64,000 nt of DNA from Pseudonocardia sp. MH-G8 (GTDB lineage Bacteria; Actinomycetota; Actinomycetes; Mycobacteriales; Pseudonocardiaceae). The notes under the pieces were generated by a model that saw only the letters and a program-made list of their open reading frames with translations, was not told where the DNA came from and made no database searches. The stretch covers positions 62,001 to 126,000 of the forward strand of contig NZ_NKYF01000010.1 of assembly GCF_002262885.1 (NCBI RefSeq), in the 5' to 3' direction. Positions 26,380 to 34,983 of this stretch are shown here, in pieces (positions within the stretch are counted from its first letter, which is position 1; the number at the start of each line of letters is the position of its first letter). The translations under genes and the position numbers were made by a program.

Positions 26380-28053
26380 TCAGGCGGGGCGACCCCGCCA
26401 TTCCCGGTAGCGGCGCACCAGCGCCGCGGTGGAGGCGTCCAGGCCGGCGGTGTCGGCGGTGTCGGCCGACAGCACCGGGCTGAGCCTGGTGGCGAGCACC
26501 TTGCCGAGCTCCACGCCCCACTGGTCGAACGAGTCGACGCCCCAGATCGTGCCCTCCACGAACGTGACGTGCTCGTAGAACGCGATGAGCTGTCCGAGCG
26601 TGGACGGCGTGAGCTTCCTCGCGAGGATCGTGGACGAGGGCCGGTTGCCCGGCATCACCTTGTGCGGCACGACGTCGGCGGGCGTGCCCTCGGCGGCGAT
26701 CTCCTCGGCCGTCTTGCCGAACGCCAGCGCCTGGCTCTGGGCGAACAGGTTCGACATGAACAGGTCGTGCATGTCGCCCTCGCCCTCCACGTCGATCGCG
26801 TGGTTGGGCTCGGCGAAACCGATGAAGTCGGCCGGCACGAGGCGGGTGCCCTGGTGCAGCAGCTGGTAGAACGCGTGCTGCCCGTTGGTGCCCGGCTCGC
26901 CCCAGAAGATCTCACCCGTCGCCGTGACGACCGGGGAGCCGTCGCCGCGCACGGACTTGCCGTTGCTCTCCATCGTCAGCTGCTGCAGGTAGGCGGGCAG
27001 CCGGTGCAGGTACTGGCTGTAGGGGAGCACGGCGTGGGTCTCGGTGCCGTAGAAGTTCGTGTACCAGACGTTGAGCAGGCCGGCGATGACCGGCAGGTTC
27101 TCCTCGAGCGGGGCCTTGCGGAAGTGCGAGTCCATCGCGTACATGCCGCCGAGGAACTCCGCGAACTGCTCCTTGCCGATCGCGACCATGAGCGAGAGCC
27201 CGATCGCGGAGTCGAGGGAGTAGCGCCCGCCGACCCAGTCCCAGAAGCCGAACATGTTGGCCTCGTCGATGCCGAACGCGCTGACCTCCTTCGCGTTCGT
27301 CGACACCGCCACGAAGTGCTTCGCCACGGCCGACTCGTCGCCGAGGCCGTCCACCAGCCACTGCCGGGCCACCTTGGCGTTGGTCAGCGTCTCCAGGGTG
27401 CCGAACGTCTTGGAGGAGACGATGAACAGCGTGGTGGCCGGGTCGAGGTCGCGGGTGGCCTCGGTGATGTCGGTCGGGTCGATGTTGGAGACGAACCGCA
27501 TGGTGAAGGTGCGGTCGGCGTAGGCACGCAGCGCCTCGTAGGCCATCACCGGGCCGAGGTCGGAGCCCCCGATCCCGATGTTGACGACGGCGCGGATCCG
27601 CTCGCCGGTGTGCCCGGTCCACGCCCCGGAGCGGACGGCGTCGGTGAACTCGCCCATCCGCCCGAGCACGGTGTGCACGTCGGTGAGCACGTCCTGGCCG
27701 TCGACGGCCAGTGCGGTGGCCCGCGGTGCGCGCAGGGCGGTGTGCAGCACCGCGCGGTCCTCGCTGGTGTTGATGTGCGCGCCCGCGAACATCGCCTCGG
27801 TGCGTTCGGGCAGGCCTGCGGCCCGCGCGAGGGCGGTGAGCAGCGGCAGCGTGTCGCGGGTGATGCGGTGCTTGGAGTAGTCCAGGACGAGGTCGGCGCC
27901 GCTGGCGGTCAGGGCGGTGGCGCGCTCCGGGTCGTCGGCGAACAGCTCACGCAGGTGACGTCCGGAGACGGCGGCGTGGTGCTCGGCGAGCGCGGACCAC
28001 TCGGGCGTGGCCGTGATGTCGGCCGGGAGGGCGGGGATGTCGGTTGCGGACAC
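26380..28053 (-). CDS. pgi: Glucose-6-phosphate isomerase
   Basis: A 557-residue, full-length type 1 phosphoglucose isomerase interconverting glucose 6-phosphate and fructose 6-phosphate in glycolysis/gluconeogenesis. Family segments seen are LDYSKHRIT near residue 57, VVNIGIGGSDLGPVMAYEAL near 156, SSKTFGTLETLTNA near 210, GGRYSLDSAIGLSL near 271, and GEPGTNGQHAFYQLLHQGT near 380, which contains the catalytic histidine region. GTG 28053 is the start; ppgK ends 16 bases upstream, so glucose phosphorylation and isomerisation are in one transcript. Confidence 0.97.
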   Translation of the reverse strand: MSATDIPALPADITATPEWSALAEHHAAVSGRHLRELFADDPERATALTASGADLVLDYSKHRITRDTLPLLTALARAAGLPERTEAMFAGAHINTSEDRAVLHTALRAPRATALAVDGQDVLTDVHTVLGRMGEFTDAVRSGAWTGHTGERIRAVVNIGIGGSDLGPVMAYEALRAYADRTFTMRFVSNIDPTDITEATRDLDPATTLFIVSSKTFGTLETLTNAKVARQWLVDGLGDESAVAKHFVAVSTNAKEVSAFGIDEANMFGFWDWVGGRYSLDSAIGLSLMVAIGKEQFAEFLGGMYAMDSHFRKAPLEENLPVIAGLLNVWYTNFYGTETHAVLPYSQYLHRLPAYLQQLTMESNGKSVRGDGSPVVTATGEIFWGEPGTNGQHAFYQLLHQGTRLVPADFIGFAEPNHAIDVEGEGDMHDLFMSNLFAQSQALAFGKTAEEIAAEGTPADVVPHKVMPGNRPSSTILARKLTPSTLGQLIAFYEHVTFVEGTIWGVDSFDQWGVELGKVLATRLSPVLSADTADTAGLDASTAALVRRYREWRGRPA

Positions 28054-28069
28054 GCCGCCATCCTGCCGT

Positions 28070-28867
28070 CTACGCGCTCGAGACGGCGTCCGGGACGCGC
28101 TCGCCGTCGCCGGTCCGTTCCCAGAGGGCGATCCCGCCCAGCAGACCGGAGATGTTCGGCACGAGGGTCCGGTTCGGGCCGAGGGCGTCCGGGTCGAGCT
28201 TCTTGGCGTTGCCGCCACCGACGTAGAGGTGGTCGGGCAGCACCATCGCCTCGAAGGCGTCCAGCGCCTCGAGCACCCGCGCCCGCCAGGCGTCCTTGCC
28301 GATCTTCTGGCGCTCGTTGTCGCCGCAGGCGACCTCGATGGACGTGCCGCCGAACGTGCCGTGCGACAGCTCCATGTGCGGCAGCAGGGCGCCGTCGTAG
28401 AACACCGCGCAGCCGATCCCGGTGCCCAGGGTGACCACCAGCTCCATGCCGTGGCCGGAGATGACCGCGCAGCCCTGCACGTCGGCGTCGTTGGCCACGC
28501 GCGTCGGGCGGCCGAACCGCTGCGCGAGCGCGGTCTGCAGGTCGAACCCGGTCCACTGCGCCACCAGTTCCGGGTCCGGAGGCAGCCCCGGTCCGCGCCG
28601 CGAGAACGCCGGGACCTCGCGCACCCGGCCGTTGCGGATCGCGCCCGGGAACCCGACGGACACGCGGTCGTGCGCGGGCTGGGTCACGGCGAGCGCGGAC
28701 AGCTCGGCCAGCAGGACCGGCGGCGTGCACGGGTAGGGCGTCTCGCGGCGCGTGCGGTCGGAGACCACCTCGCCGTCGGGCGCCAGCACGATCGCCTTGA
28801 GCCCGGACCCGCCGATGTCGATGGCCAGAGTGCGCGGCCCGGTGTCGTTCTCGTACGCCTGCTCCAC
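28070..28867 (-). CDS. ppgK: Polyphosphate glucokinase (ROK family)
   Basis: A 265-residue cytoplasmic sugar kinase. The phosphate-1 loop is LAIDIGGSGLKAIVL (about residues 15-29), an ANDADVQG segment near 124 carries the catalytic Asp, and VTLGTGIGCAVF near 142 is the ROK adenosine/phosphate loop. Actinobacterial proteins of this size and sequence use inorganic polyphosphate, and often ATP, to make glucose 6-phosphate. Polyphosphate preference is inferred from family. It precedes pgi on the same strand and is divergent from the SWIM gene over 120 bases. Confidence 0.88.
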   Translation of the reverse strand: MEQAYENDTGPRTLAIDIGGSGLKAIVLAPDGEVVSDRTRRETPYPCTPPVLLAELSALAVTQPAHDRVSVGFPGAIRNGRVREVPAFSRRGPGLPPDPELVAQWTGFDLQTALAQRFGRPTRVANDADVQGCAVISGHGMELVVTLGTGIGCAVFYDGALLPHMELSHGTFGGTSIEVACGDNERQKIGKDAWRARVLEALDAFEAMVLPDHLYVGGGNAKKLDPDALGPNRTLVPNISGLLGGIALWERTGDGERVPDAVSSA

Positions 28868-28987
28868 GACGCGGGACGGTAACCGTCCGCGCGCGCCCGC
28901 GCACCCCTCGCCCTGCTCGTGCTCCTCGCCGCTGCCGCGCGCAGGGTCCTTATCGTGTGGTGGTCGGTCGGCCGGAGGGATGCGCGC

Positions 28988-30268
28988 GTGTGGTGGAGCG
29001 TGGAACAGGTGCTCGCCCTCGCACCCGACCCGGTGGCCGCGGCGGCGGGCCGCGAGCAGGCGGCGCCCGCGCGGTGGAACGAGCCGGGAGCATCCGACGC
29101 CGCGGTGTGGGGGGAGTGCCAGGGCAGCGGGAAGCACCCGTACCGGGTGGTGGTGGAGCTCGCCGGGCCGGCGTCCCGGTGCTCGTGCCCCAGCCGCAAG
29201 CTCCCCTGCAAGCACGCGCTCGGCCTGCTGCTCCTGCGGGCCCGAGGCGGCGTGCCGGCGGCGGAGGAACCGGAATGGGTGCGCACCGCGCGCACCGAGC
29301 GCCGGGCTACGCGCACCGCCGGCGATCCTCCCCGGGATCCCGAGGCCGCCGCGCGGCGGGCCGAGCAGCGCGCCCAGCGCGTCGAGGCGGGCGCGGCCGA
29401 GCTGCGGGAGTGGCTGGTCGACCGGATCCGCGGCGGTCTGGGCAGCGCGGCCACCGACGGCGTCGAGGAGCTCCACGGCGTGGCCGCGCGGATGGTCGAC
29501 GCCCAGGCACCCGGGCTCGCGAGCGGGCTGCGGCGAGCGGCGGGGGGCATCGGGCGGGGTCGCGACTGGCCGGGCCGGCTGCTGTCCGAGCTCGCCCTGC
29601 TGCACGTGCTCGCCGAGGCCGGCACCCGGCTCGCGGAGCTGCCCACCGACCTCGCCGCCACCGTCCGCACCCGGCTCGGCTTCCCGGTCGAGACCGCCGA
29701 CGTGCGCGCGAACGGGGAACGCGTGGCCGACGACTGGCTGGTCGCGGGCATCGCCGACGAGGTGACCGAGCGGCTCACCACCCGGCGCACCTGGCTGCAC
29801 GGGCAGGCGAGCGGGCGTCCGGCGCTTCTGCTGTCGTTCGCGCCGCCCGGTCAGCCGCTGCCCGGGGTGCTGCCGGTGGGGCACCGCGTGCGCGGTGAGC
29901 TGGCCTTCTACCCCGGCGCCGCCCCGCTGCGCGCGCTCGCGGCCGACGTCGACGAGCCCGTCCGCTCGCCACCGCCGGTGGGGGACGGCGTGGGCGCCGC
30001 GCTGGCGTCGTTCGCGGCCGCGCTGGCCGGGGATCCCTGGCTGGACCGCTGGCCCCTGCTGCTCGCCGGCGTCGCGCCGGTGCCCGACGGCGACGGCTGG
30101 GCGCTGGTCGACGCCGACGGCGCCGCGCTCCCGCTGGCCGCGCGCGTCGACGTGTGGCCGTTGCTCGCGGTGTCGGCGGGTGCCCCCGTGACCGTCGCGG
30201 GGGAGTGGACCGTCGGCGGGCTGCGCCCGTTGACGGTCTGGGACCAGGACCGGGCGGTACGGCTGTGA
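28988..30268 (+). CDS. SWIM zinc-finger protein of a MoxR/VWA system
   Basis: A 426-residue protein whose one recognisable domain is a SWIM zinc finger with C65-S-C67-x6-C74-K-H76, expected to bind zinc and mediate DNA or protein contact. The remaining 340 residues are Ala/Leu/Arg-rich and match no family I can name. The start GTG 28988 follows GGAGGG at suitable spacing. The stop overlaps the DUF5691 start (GTGA). It is first of five coupled genes SWIM-DUF5691-MoxR-DUF5682-VWA; E. coli yehQ, next to yehL, yehM and yehP, is a remembered parallel. Function unknown. Confidence 0.85.
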   Translation: MWWSVEQVLALAPDPVAAAAGREQAAPARWNEPGASDAAVWGECQGSGKHPYRVVVELAGPASRCSCPSRKLPCKHALGLLLLRARGGVPAAEEPEWVRTARTERRATRTAGDPPRDPEAAARRAEQRAQRVEAGAAELREWLVDRIRGGLGSAATDGVEELHGVAARMVDAQAPGLASGLRRAAGGIGRGRDWPGRLLSELALLHVLAEAGTRLAELPTDLAATVRTRLGFPVETADVRANGERVADDWLVAGIADEVTERLTTRRTWLHGQASGRPALLLSFAPPGQPLPGVLPVGHRVRGELAFYPGAAPLRALAADVDEPVRSPPPVGDGVGAALASFAAALAGDPWLDRWPLLLAGVAPVPDGDGWALVDADGAALPLAARVDVWPLLAVSAGAPVTVAGEWTVGGLRPLTVWDQDRAVRL

Positions 30269-31653
30269 GCGCGTGGGACGACCTGGTCGCCGCCGCCCTG
30301 CTGGGTACGCAGCGGCGCCGGCCCGATCCGGGCGCGCTGCCGGCGCCGGTGCGCGCGCTGGCCACCGGTGAAACCGAGGTCGCGCTGCTGCGGGCCGCCG
30401 CAGCGCTCGCCAACTACCGGCGCGCCGGGCAGGCACCGGCACGGCCGCAGGTGCGGTTGCCGGTGGCGCCGCGCGACGAGCGCCCGCTCGTCCCGCCGCT
30501 CGCGCGCAGGCGGCTGCCGCGGCTGGCCGCCGACCTGCTGCCCGAGTGGCTGACGGCGGTGCACGCGGCGGGCCTGCGGGTTCCGCCAGAGCAGCTGCCC
30601 GCGCTGGCCGAGGCGGCGCGGACGCGGGTGGCGCTGCGGGCGCCGCTCGCCGCGGCCGCGGGCGCGGCGGGCAGCTGGCTGGGGGAGCGCAACCCGGCGT
30701 GGTCGTTCCTGGCGTCCGCGCCCGCCGGCACCGATGTCTGGGAGTACGGCAACGCGCTGCAGCGCCGCGAGTGGCTCGACCGCACGCTCGAGGAGGACCC
30801 GGCCGCCGCTCGGTCCGCGCTGGCGGCCACCTGGGGGAGCGAGCCCGGCGGCGTCCGCGCGGAGTTCCTCGACGTGCTGGGCACGCATCTGGCCGCCGAC
30901 GACGAGCCGTTCCTGGAGGCGGCCCTGGACGACAGGGCGGGACCGGTGCGCACCGCGGCCGCGGACCTGCTGGCGCGGCTGCCCGGCTCGCGCCTCGCGG
31001 CGCGGATGCGTGAACGGGCCACGCGGCTGGTGCGGCCCGACGGTGACGCCCTGGTCGTCACGCTGCCCGACCCCGCCGACGGCGCGGTGCGCCGCGACCT
31101 CGGCGGCGACGGCGACCTGCTGCGCGGCGTCGTCGCCGCCACACCGCTGGCCCACTGGGCGCCCCACGGCACCCCTGCGCAGCTGCTCGCGCGGCCCGTC
31201 ACCGGGGCCGATCCGCGCGTCTTGCGTGCCGGCTGGGTGAGCGCCGCCGGCCGGCAGCGCGACACCGGCTGGGGCGCCGCCGTGCTCGACGCCGCCGGTC
31301 CGGACGACGCCGCCGTGGCGGGCGTGGTGGGGCTGCTGCCCGCGCCGCTGCACCGCGCCGCCGTGTCCGCACTGGCCGCGCGGCTCGCCCCGCCGACGAT
31401 GGCCGCCGCGGTCGCGGGGCTGCCCGGACCCTGGTCGGCGGAGCTGGGCACCGCCGTGCTCGACTGGCTCGCCACGCACCCGGGCAACCGGGTCCTGGGC
31501 GGCGCCGCCCGCACCGCGGGCACCCGGGTCCCGCTCGCCTGCACGCGTCACCCGATCGCCACCTCACCCGTCCCGGTCGGGGCCGCCGCGTGGTGGCGCG
31601 CGCTCGCCACCACCCTGACCGTCCGCCGCGAGATGCACGAGGAGCTCCGTTGA
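30265..31653 (+). CDS. DUF5691 family protein
   Basis: A 462-residue soluble protein beginning VSAWDDLVAAALLGTQRR, the start typical of DUF5691 proteins that accompany SWIM and MoxR genes. It is rich in helical Ala/Leu/Arg repeats resembling an alpha-solenoid (for example the WDDRAGPVRTAAADLLARLPGS-like stretch near residues 215-245, written here only by position), suggesting a scaffold. No catalytic motif is visible. It overlaps the SWIM gene by four bases at its start and the MoxR gene by four bases at its end, so coupled translation is likely. The family assignment rests on context as well as sequence. Confidence 0.75.
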   Translation: MSAWDDLVAAALLGTQRRRPDPGALPAPVRALATGETEVALLRAAAALANYRRAGQAPARPQVRLPVAPRDERPLVPPLARRRLPRLAADLLPEWLTAVHAAGLRVPPEQLPALAEAARTRVALRAPLAAAAGAAGSWLGERNPAWSFLASAPAGTDVWEYGNALQRREWLDRTLEEDPAAARSALAATWGSEPGGVRAEFLDVLGTHLAADDEPFLEAALDDRAGPVRTAAADLLARLPGSRLAARMRERATRLVRPDGDALVVTLPDPADGAVRRDLGGDGDLLRGVVAATPLAHWAPHGTPAQLLARPVTGADPRVLRAGWVSAAGRQRDTGWGAAVLDAAGPDDAAVAGVVGLLPAPLHRAAVSALAARLAPPTMAAAVAGLPGPWSAELGTAVLDWLATHPGNRVLGGAARTAGTRVPLACTRHPIATSPVPVGAAAWWRALATTLTVRREMHEELR

Positions 31654-32741
31654 CCGAGGTGACCGAGGTCCTGCGGCCGCACGCCGAGCAGGACCACGCC
31701 GAGGAGCTGGCGGCGCTCGCCGCCGCCGACGACCGGCCGCGCCCGCCGTCCTGGAAGCTCTCGCCGTGGGCCGTGGTGACCTACCTGCTCGGCGGCACGG
31801 TGGGCGACGGCACCGAGATCACGCCGAAGTACGTCGGCCCCCGGCGGCTGGTCGAGGTGGCGGTCGCCACGCTGGCCACCGACCGCGCGTTGCTGCTGCT
31901 CGGCGTGCCCGGCACCGCGAAGACCTGGGTGTCCGAGCACCTCTGCGCCGCGATCAGCGGGGACTCCACGCTGCTCGTGCAGGGCACCGCGGGCACCGCG
32001 GAGGAGGCGATCCGCTACGGCTGGAACTACGCGCGCCTGATCGCGGAGGGCCCCAGCAAGGCCGCGCTCGTCGAGAGCCCGGTGCTGCGCGCCATGCGCG
32101 ACGGGAAGATCGTCCGGCTGGAGGAGCTCACCCGCATCGCCGCCGACGTGCAGGACTCGCTGATCACGGTGCTGTCCGAGAAGACGATGCCGGTGCCGGA
32201 GCTGGGCACGGAGGTGCAGGCGCGGCCCGGGTTCAACCTCGTCGCCACCGCGAACAGCCGCGACCGCGGCGTCAACGAGCTCTCCAGCGCCCTGCGCCGC
32301 AGGTTCAACACGGTGGTGCTCCCGCTGCCCGACTCCGCCGAGGCCGAGGTGGAGATCGTCACGCGCCGGGTGGCGCAGCTGGGCGCGTCGCTGGAGCTGC
32401 CGTCGGAGGTCGCGGGGCTCGCCGAGGTCCGCCGGGTGGTCACGGTGTTCCGGGAGCTGCGCTCCGGGCGCACCGAGGACGGGCGCACCGCGGTGAAGTC
32501 GCCGTCCGGCACGCTCTCGACCGCCGAGGCGATCAGCGTGCTCACCGGCGGCCTCGCGCTGGCTGCGCACTTCGGCGACGGCGTGCTCCGGGCCCGGGAC
32601 GTGGCCGCCGGGATCCTCGGGGCCGTGGTCAAGGACCCGGTGGCCGACCGCGCGGTGTGGGTGGAGTACCTGGAGACGGTCGTGCGCGAGCGCGAGGGGT
32701 GGGCGGACTTCTACCGGGCCAGCCAGGAGATCGCCACGTGA
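31650..32741 (+). CDS. MoxR-type AAA+ ATPase
   Basis: A 363-residue AAA+ ATPase of the MoxR group. Walker A is GVPGTAKT at residues 85-92. The Walker B position reads GKIVRLEELTRI rather than the usual hydrophobic-DE form, and sensor 1 is VATANSRD with an arginine-rich ELSSALRRRFN after it. MoxR proteins act as chaperones that load or remodel partners, generally with a VWA protein, which is present two genes downstream. The likely start is TTG 31650, four bases overlapping the previous stop and seven bases after GAGGAG; GTG 31659 is an alternative. The variant resembles the YehL subgroup. Confidence 0.88.
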   Translation: MTEVTEVLRPHAEQDHAEELAALAAADDRPRPPSWKLSPWAVVTYLLGGTVGDGTEITPKYVGPRRLVEVAVATLATDRALLLLGVPGTAKTWVSEHLCAAISGDSTLLVQGTAGTAEEAIRYGWNYARLIAEGPSKAALVESPVLRAMRDGKIVRLEELTRIAADVQDSLITVLSEKTMPVPELGTEVQARPGFNLVATANSRDRGVNELSSALRRRFNTVVLPLPDSAEAEVEIVTRRVAQLGASLELPSEVAGLAEVRRVVTVFRELRSGRTEDGRTAVKSPSGTLSTAEAISVLTGGLALAAHFGDGVLRARDVAAGILGAVVKDPVADRAVWVEYLETVVREREGWADFYRASQEIAT

Positions 32742-32815
32742 GCGAGCTTGCGAGCGAACCATGTCACAGCAGCGGCGCGAAGCGCCGGCCGAGCGTCAGC
32801 GAGGCCTTGCGCTGA
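32738..32815 (+). repeat. Palindromic repeat-like insert at the MoxR/DUF5682 junction
   Basis: The stretch GTGAGCGAGCTTGCGAGCGA and the downstream hairpin CGGCGC-GAA-GCGCCG, then GCGTCAGCGAGGC, differ from the tight 4-base junctions elsewhere in this operon. Read from GTG 32738 it encodes a 25-codon peptide beginning VSELASEP and ending at 32815. I recall similar N-terminal strings in other actinobacterial predicted proteins, which suggests a dispersed repeat, but could not check this. Confidence 0.5.
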
Positions 32816-34983
32816 GCACGCGGCTGTTCGGGGTGCGTCACCACGGTCCCGGCTCCGCGCGTGCGCTGGCCGCGGAGCTGGCGGCGTTCGCCCCGGACAT
32901 CGTGCTGGTCGAGGGGCCGCCGGAGGCCGACGCGGTGGTGGGCCTGGCCGCCGACCCGGACCTCGAGCCGCCGGTCGCGTTGCTCGCGTGGGCCGTCGAC
33001 GACGTCTCGCGTGCCGCGTTCTGGCCGTTCGCCGTCTTCAGCCCGGAGTGGCAGGCCATCCGGTACGCCGTCGCGGCCGGTGTGCCCGTGCGGTTCTGCG
33101 ACCTGCCCGCCGCGCACCAGTTCGCCCTCGGCGGGCGGCCCGGCGGCTCCGGCGACCCGCTCGCGCGCCTGGCCGCCGTCGCCGGCTACGACGACCCCGA
33201 GCGCTGGTGGGACGACGCCATCGAGCACCGGCGTGGGGGCGAGCCGGCGTTCGACGTGATCGCCGACGCGATGGGCGCGCTACGGGCCGGAGATCCCCCC
33301 GACGAGTACGACGCGCGGCGCGAGGCGTACATGCGCACGGTGCTGCGCCGCACCCGCAAGGAGGGCCACGAGCGGATCGCGGTCGTCTGCGGCGCCTGGC
33401 ACGTGCCGGCGCTCACCGACCCGCTGCCGCCGGCGTCGCGTGACCAGGCCGTGCTGCGCGGGCTGCCGAAGCGCAAGACGGTGTGCGCGTGGGTGCCGTG
33501 GACGCACGGGCGGCTCGCCACGGCGAGCGGCTACGGCGCCGGCGTGACGTCCCCGGGCTGGTACCACCACCTGTTCAGCACCGAGGAGGACGTCACCGCG
33601 CGCTGGCTCGCCGCGGTGGCGGGGGTGCTGCGCGCCGAGGACCTGCCCGTGTCCACCGCGCACGTGATCGAGGCGGTGCGCCTGGCCGACGCCCTCGCCG
33701 CGCTGCGCGGGCGGTCCTCGGCCGGGCTCGCGGAGGTCACCGAGGCCACGCTCGCCGTGCTGTGCGGCGGCGACGAGGTGCAGCTCGACCTCGTCACCCG
33801 CAGGCTGGTGGTCGGCGAGCGGATGGGCGCCCTGCCCGACGACGCCCCGCAGACGCCGCTGGCCGCCGACCTCGCCGCCACCGCCCGGCGGCTGCGCCTG
33901 AAACGCGAACCGCAGCCCCGCGAGCTGGACCTGGACCTGCGCACGCCCGGCGGGCTCGACCGTTCGCGGCTGCTGCACCGGCTGTGTCTCCTGGGCATCC
34001 CGTGGGGGCGACCCGCCGTGAGCGCCCGGCGCAGCACCGGCACGTTCCGCGAGACCTGGGAGATCGCCTGGCAGCCGGAGTTCGAGGTGGACCTGGTGGC
34101 GGCCGGGGTGCACGGCACCACCGTGGCCGGGGCGGCGGCCGCGTGCGTCCGCTCGGCGGTCGCGGACGCGCCGGCGCTCGCCGACGTCACTGCCGCCGTG
34201 GAGCGGTGCCTGCTGGCCGACCTGCCCGACGCGCTGCCCGACGCCCTCACCGCGCTGGACGCCCGTGCCGCGGGCGACGCCGACGTCGCGCACCTCATGG
34301 CCGCCTTCCCGGCGCTGGCCCGCGCCACCCGCTACGGCAACGTGCGCGGCACCGACACCGGCGCGCTGCAGACGGTGGCCGACCGGGTGCTCGACCGCAT
34401 CTGCGCGGGCCTGCCGCCGGCCGCGCACGGCATCGACGAGGATGAGGCGGCACGCCTGTCCGGCCTGGTCGACGGGGTGCACGCCGTCACCGGCCTGCTC
34501 GGCGCCGCGGCGACCGAGCGCTGGCTCGTGGCGCTGGCGCGGCTCGCGGAGCGGCCCGCGCTGCCGCCGCTGCTGGCCGGCCGCCTGGCCCGGCTGCTCG
34601 CCGACACCGACCGCATGGACGTCGACGAGGTCGAACGACGGCTGGCCCGCGCCCTGACCCCCGGCACGCCCGCGGCGCAGGCCGGCGCGTACGTCGAGGG
34701 GTTCTTCGCCGGGGGAGCGCTGCTGCTGGTGCACGACGACCGGTTGCTGCGCGTGGTCGACGGCTGGCTCTCCGAGGTGCCCGACACCCAGTTCGACGAG
34801 GTGCTGCCGCTGCTGCGGCGCACGTTCGGCGCGTTCGCCGACCCGGAGAAGCAGGCGATCGGGGAGCGGGCCGCCGCGCTCACCGGCGCCGCTCCTGCCG
34901 CGCGCGCCGTCACCGACATCGACGAACGGCGCGCGGAGCTGGTGCTGCCGGTGTTCGCGCGGCTGCTGGGGGTGCACTCGTGA
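32761..34983 (+). CDS. DUF5682 family protein
   Basis: A 740-residue soluble protein matching DUF5682 (the YehM-type component of MoxR/VWA loci). The conserved N-terminal part begins LSTRLFGVRHHGPGSARAL near residue 18 and continues with VLVEGPPEAD near 48; it then has an FCDLPAAHQFAL segment near 117 and VCGAWHVPAL near 209, resembling the fold of erythromycin esterase/TraB-like proteins. The first 17 or so residues come from repeat-like DNA and are probably not part of the ancestral protein, so the true start is uncertain. The stop overlaps the VWA start by four bases. Function unknown. Confidence 0.82.
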   Translation: MSQQRREAPAERQRGLALSTRLFGVRHHGPGSARALAAELAAFAPDIVLVEGPPEADAVVGLAADPDLEPPVALLAWAVDDVSRAAFWPFAVFSPEWQAIRYAVAAGVPVRFCDLPAAHQFALGGRPGGSGDPLARLAAVAGYDDPERWWDDAIEHRRGGEPAFDVIADAMGALRAGDPPDEYDARREAYMRTVLRRTRKEGHERIAVVCGAWHVPALTDPLPPASRDQAVLRGLPKRKTVCAWVPWTHGRLATASGYGAGVTSPGWYHHLFSTEEDVTARWLAAVAGVLRAEDLPVSTAHVIEAVRLADALAALRGRSSAGLAEVTEATLAVLCGGDEVQLDLVTRRLVVGERMGALPDDAPQTPLAADLAATARRLRLKREPQPRELDLDLRTPGGLDRSRLLHRLCLLGIPWGRPAVSARRSTGTFRETWEIAWQPEFEVDLVAAGVHGTTVAGAAAACVRSAVADAPALADVTAAVERCLLADLPDALPDALTALDARAAGDADVAHLMAAFPALARATRYGNVRGTDTGALQTVADRVLDRICAGLPPAAHGIDEDEAARLSGLVDGVHAVTGLLGAAATERWLVALARLAERPALPPLLAGRLARLLADTDRMDVDEVERRLARALTPGTPAAQAGAYVEGFFAGGALLLVHDDRLLRVVDGWLSEVPDTQFDEVLPLLRRTFGAFADPEKQAIGERAAALTGAAPAARAVTDIDERRAELVLPVFARLLGVHS

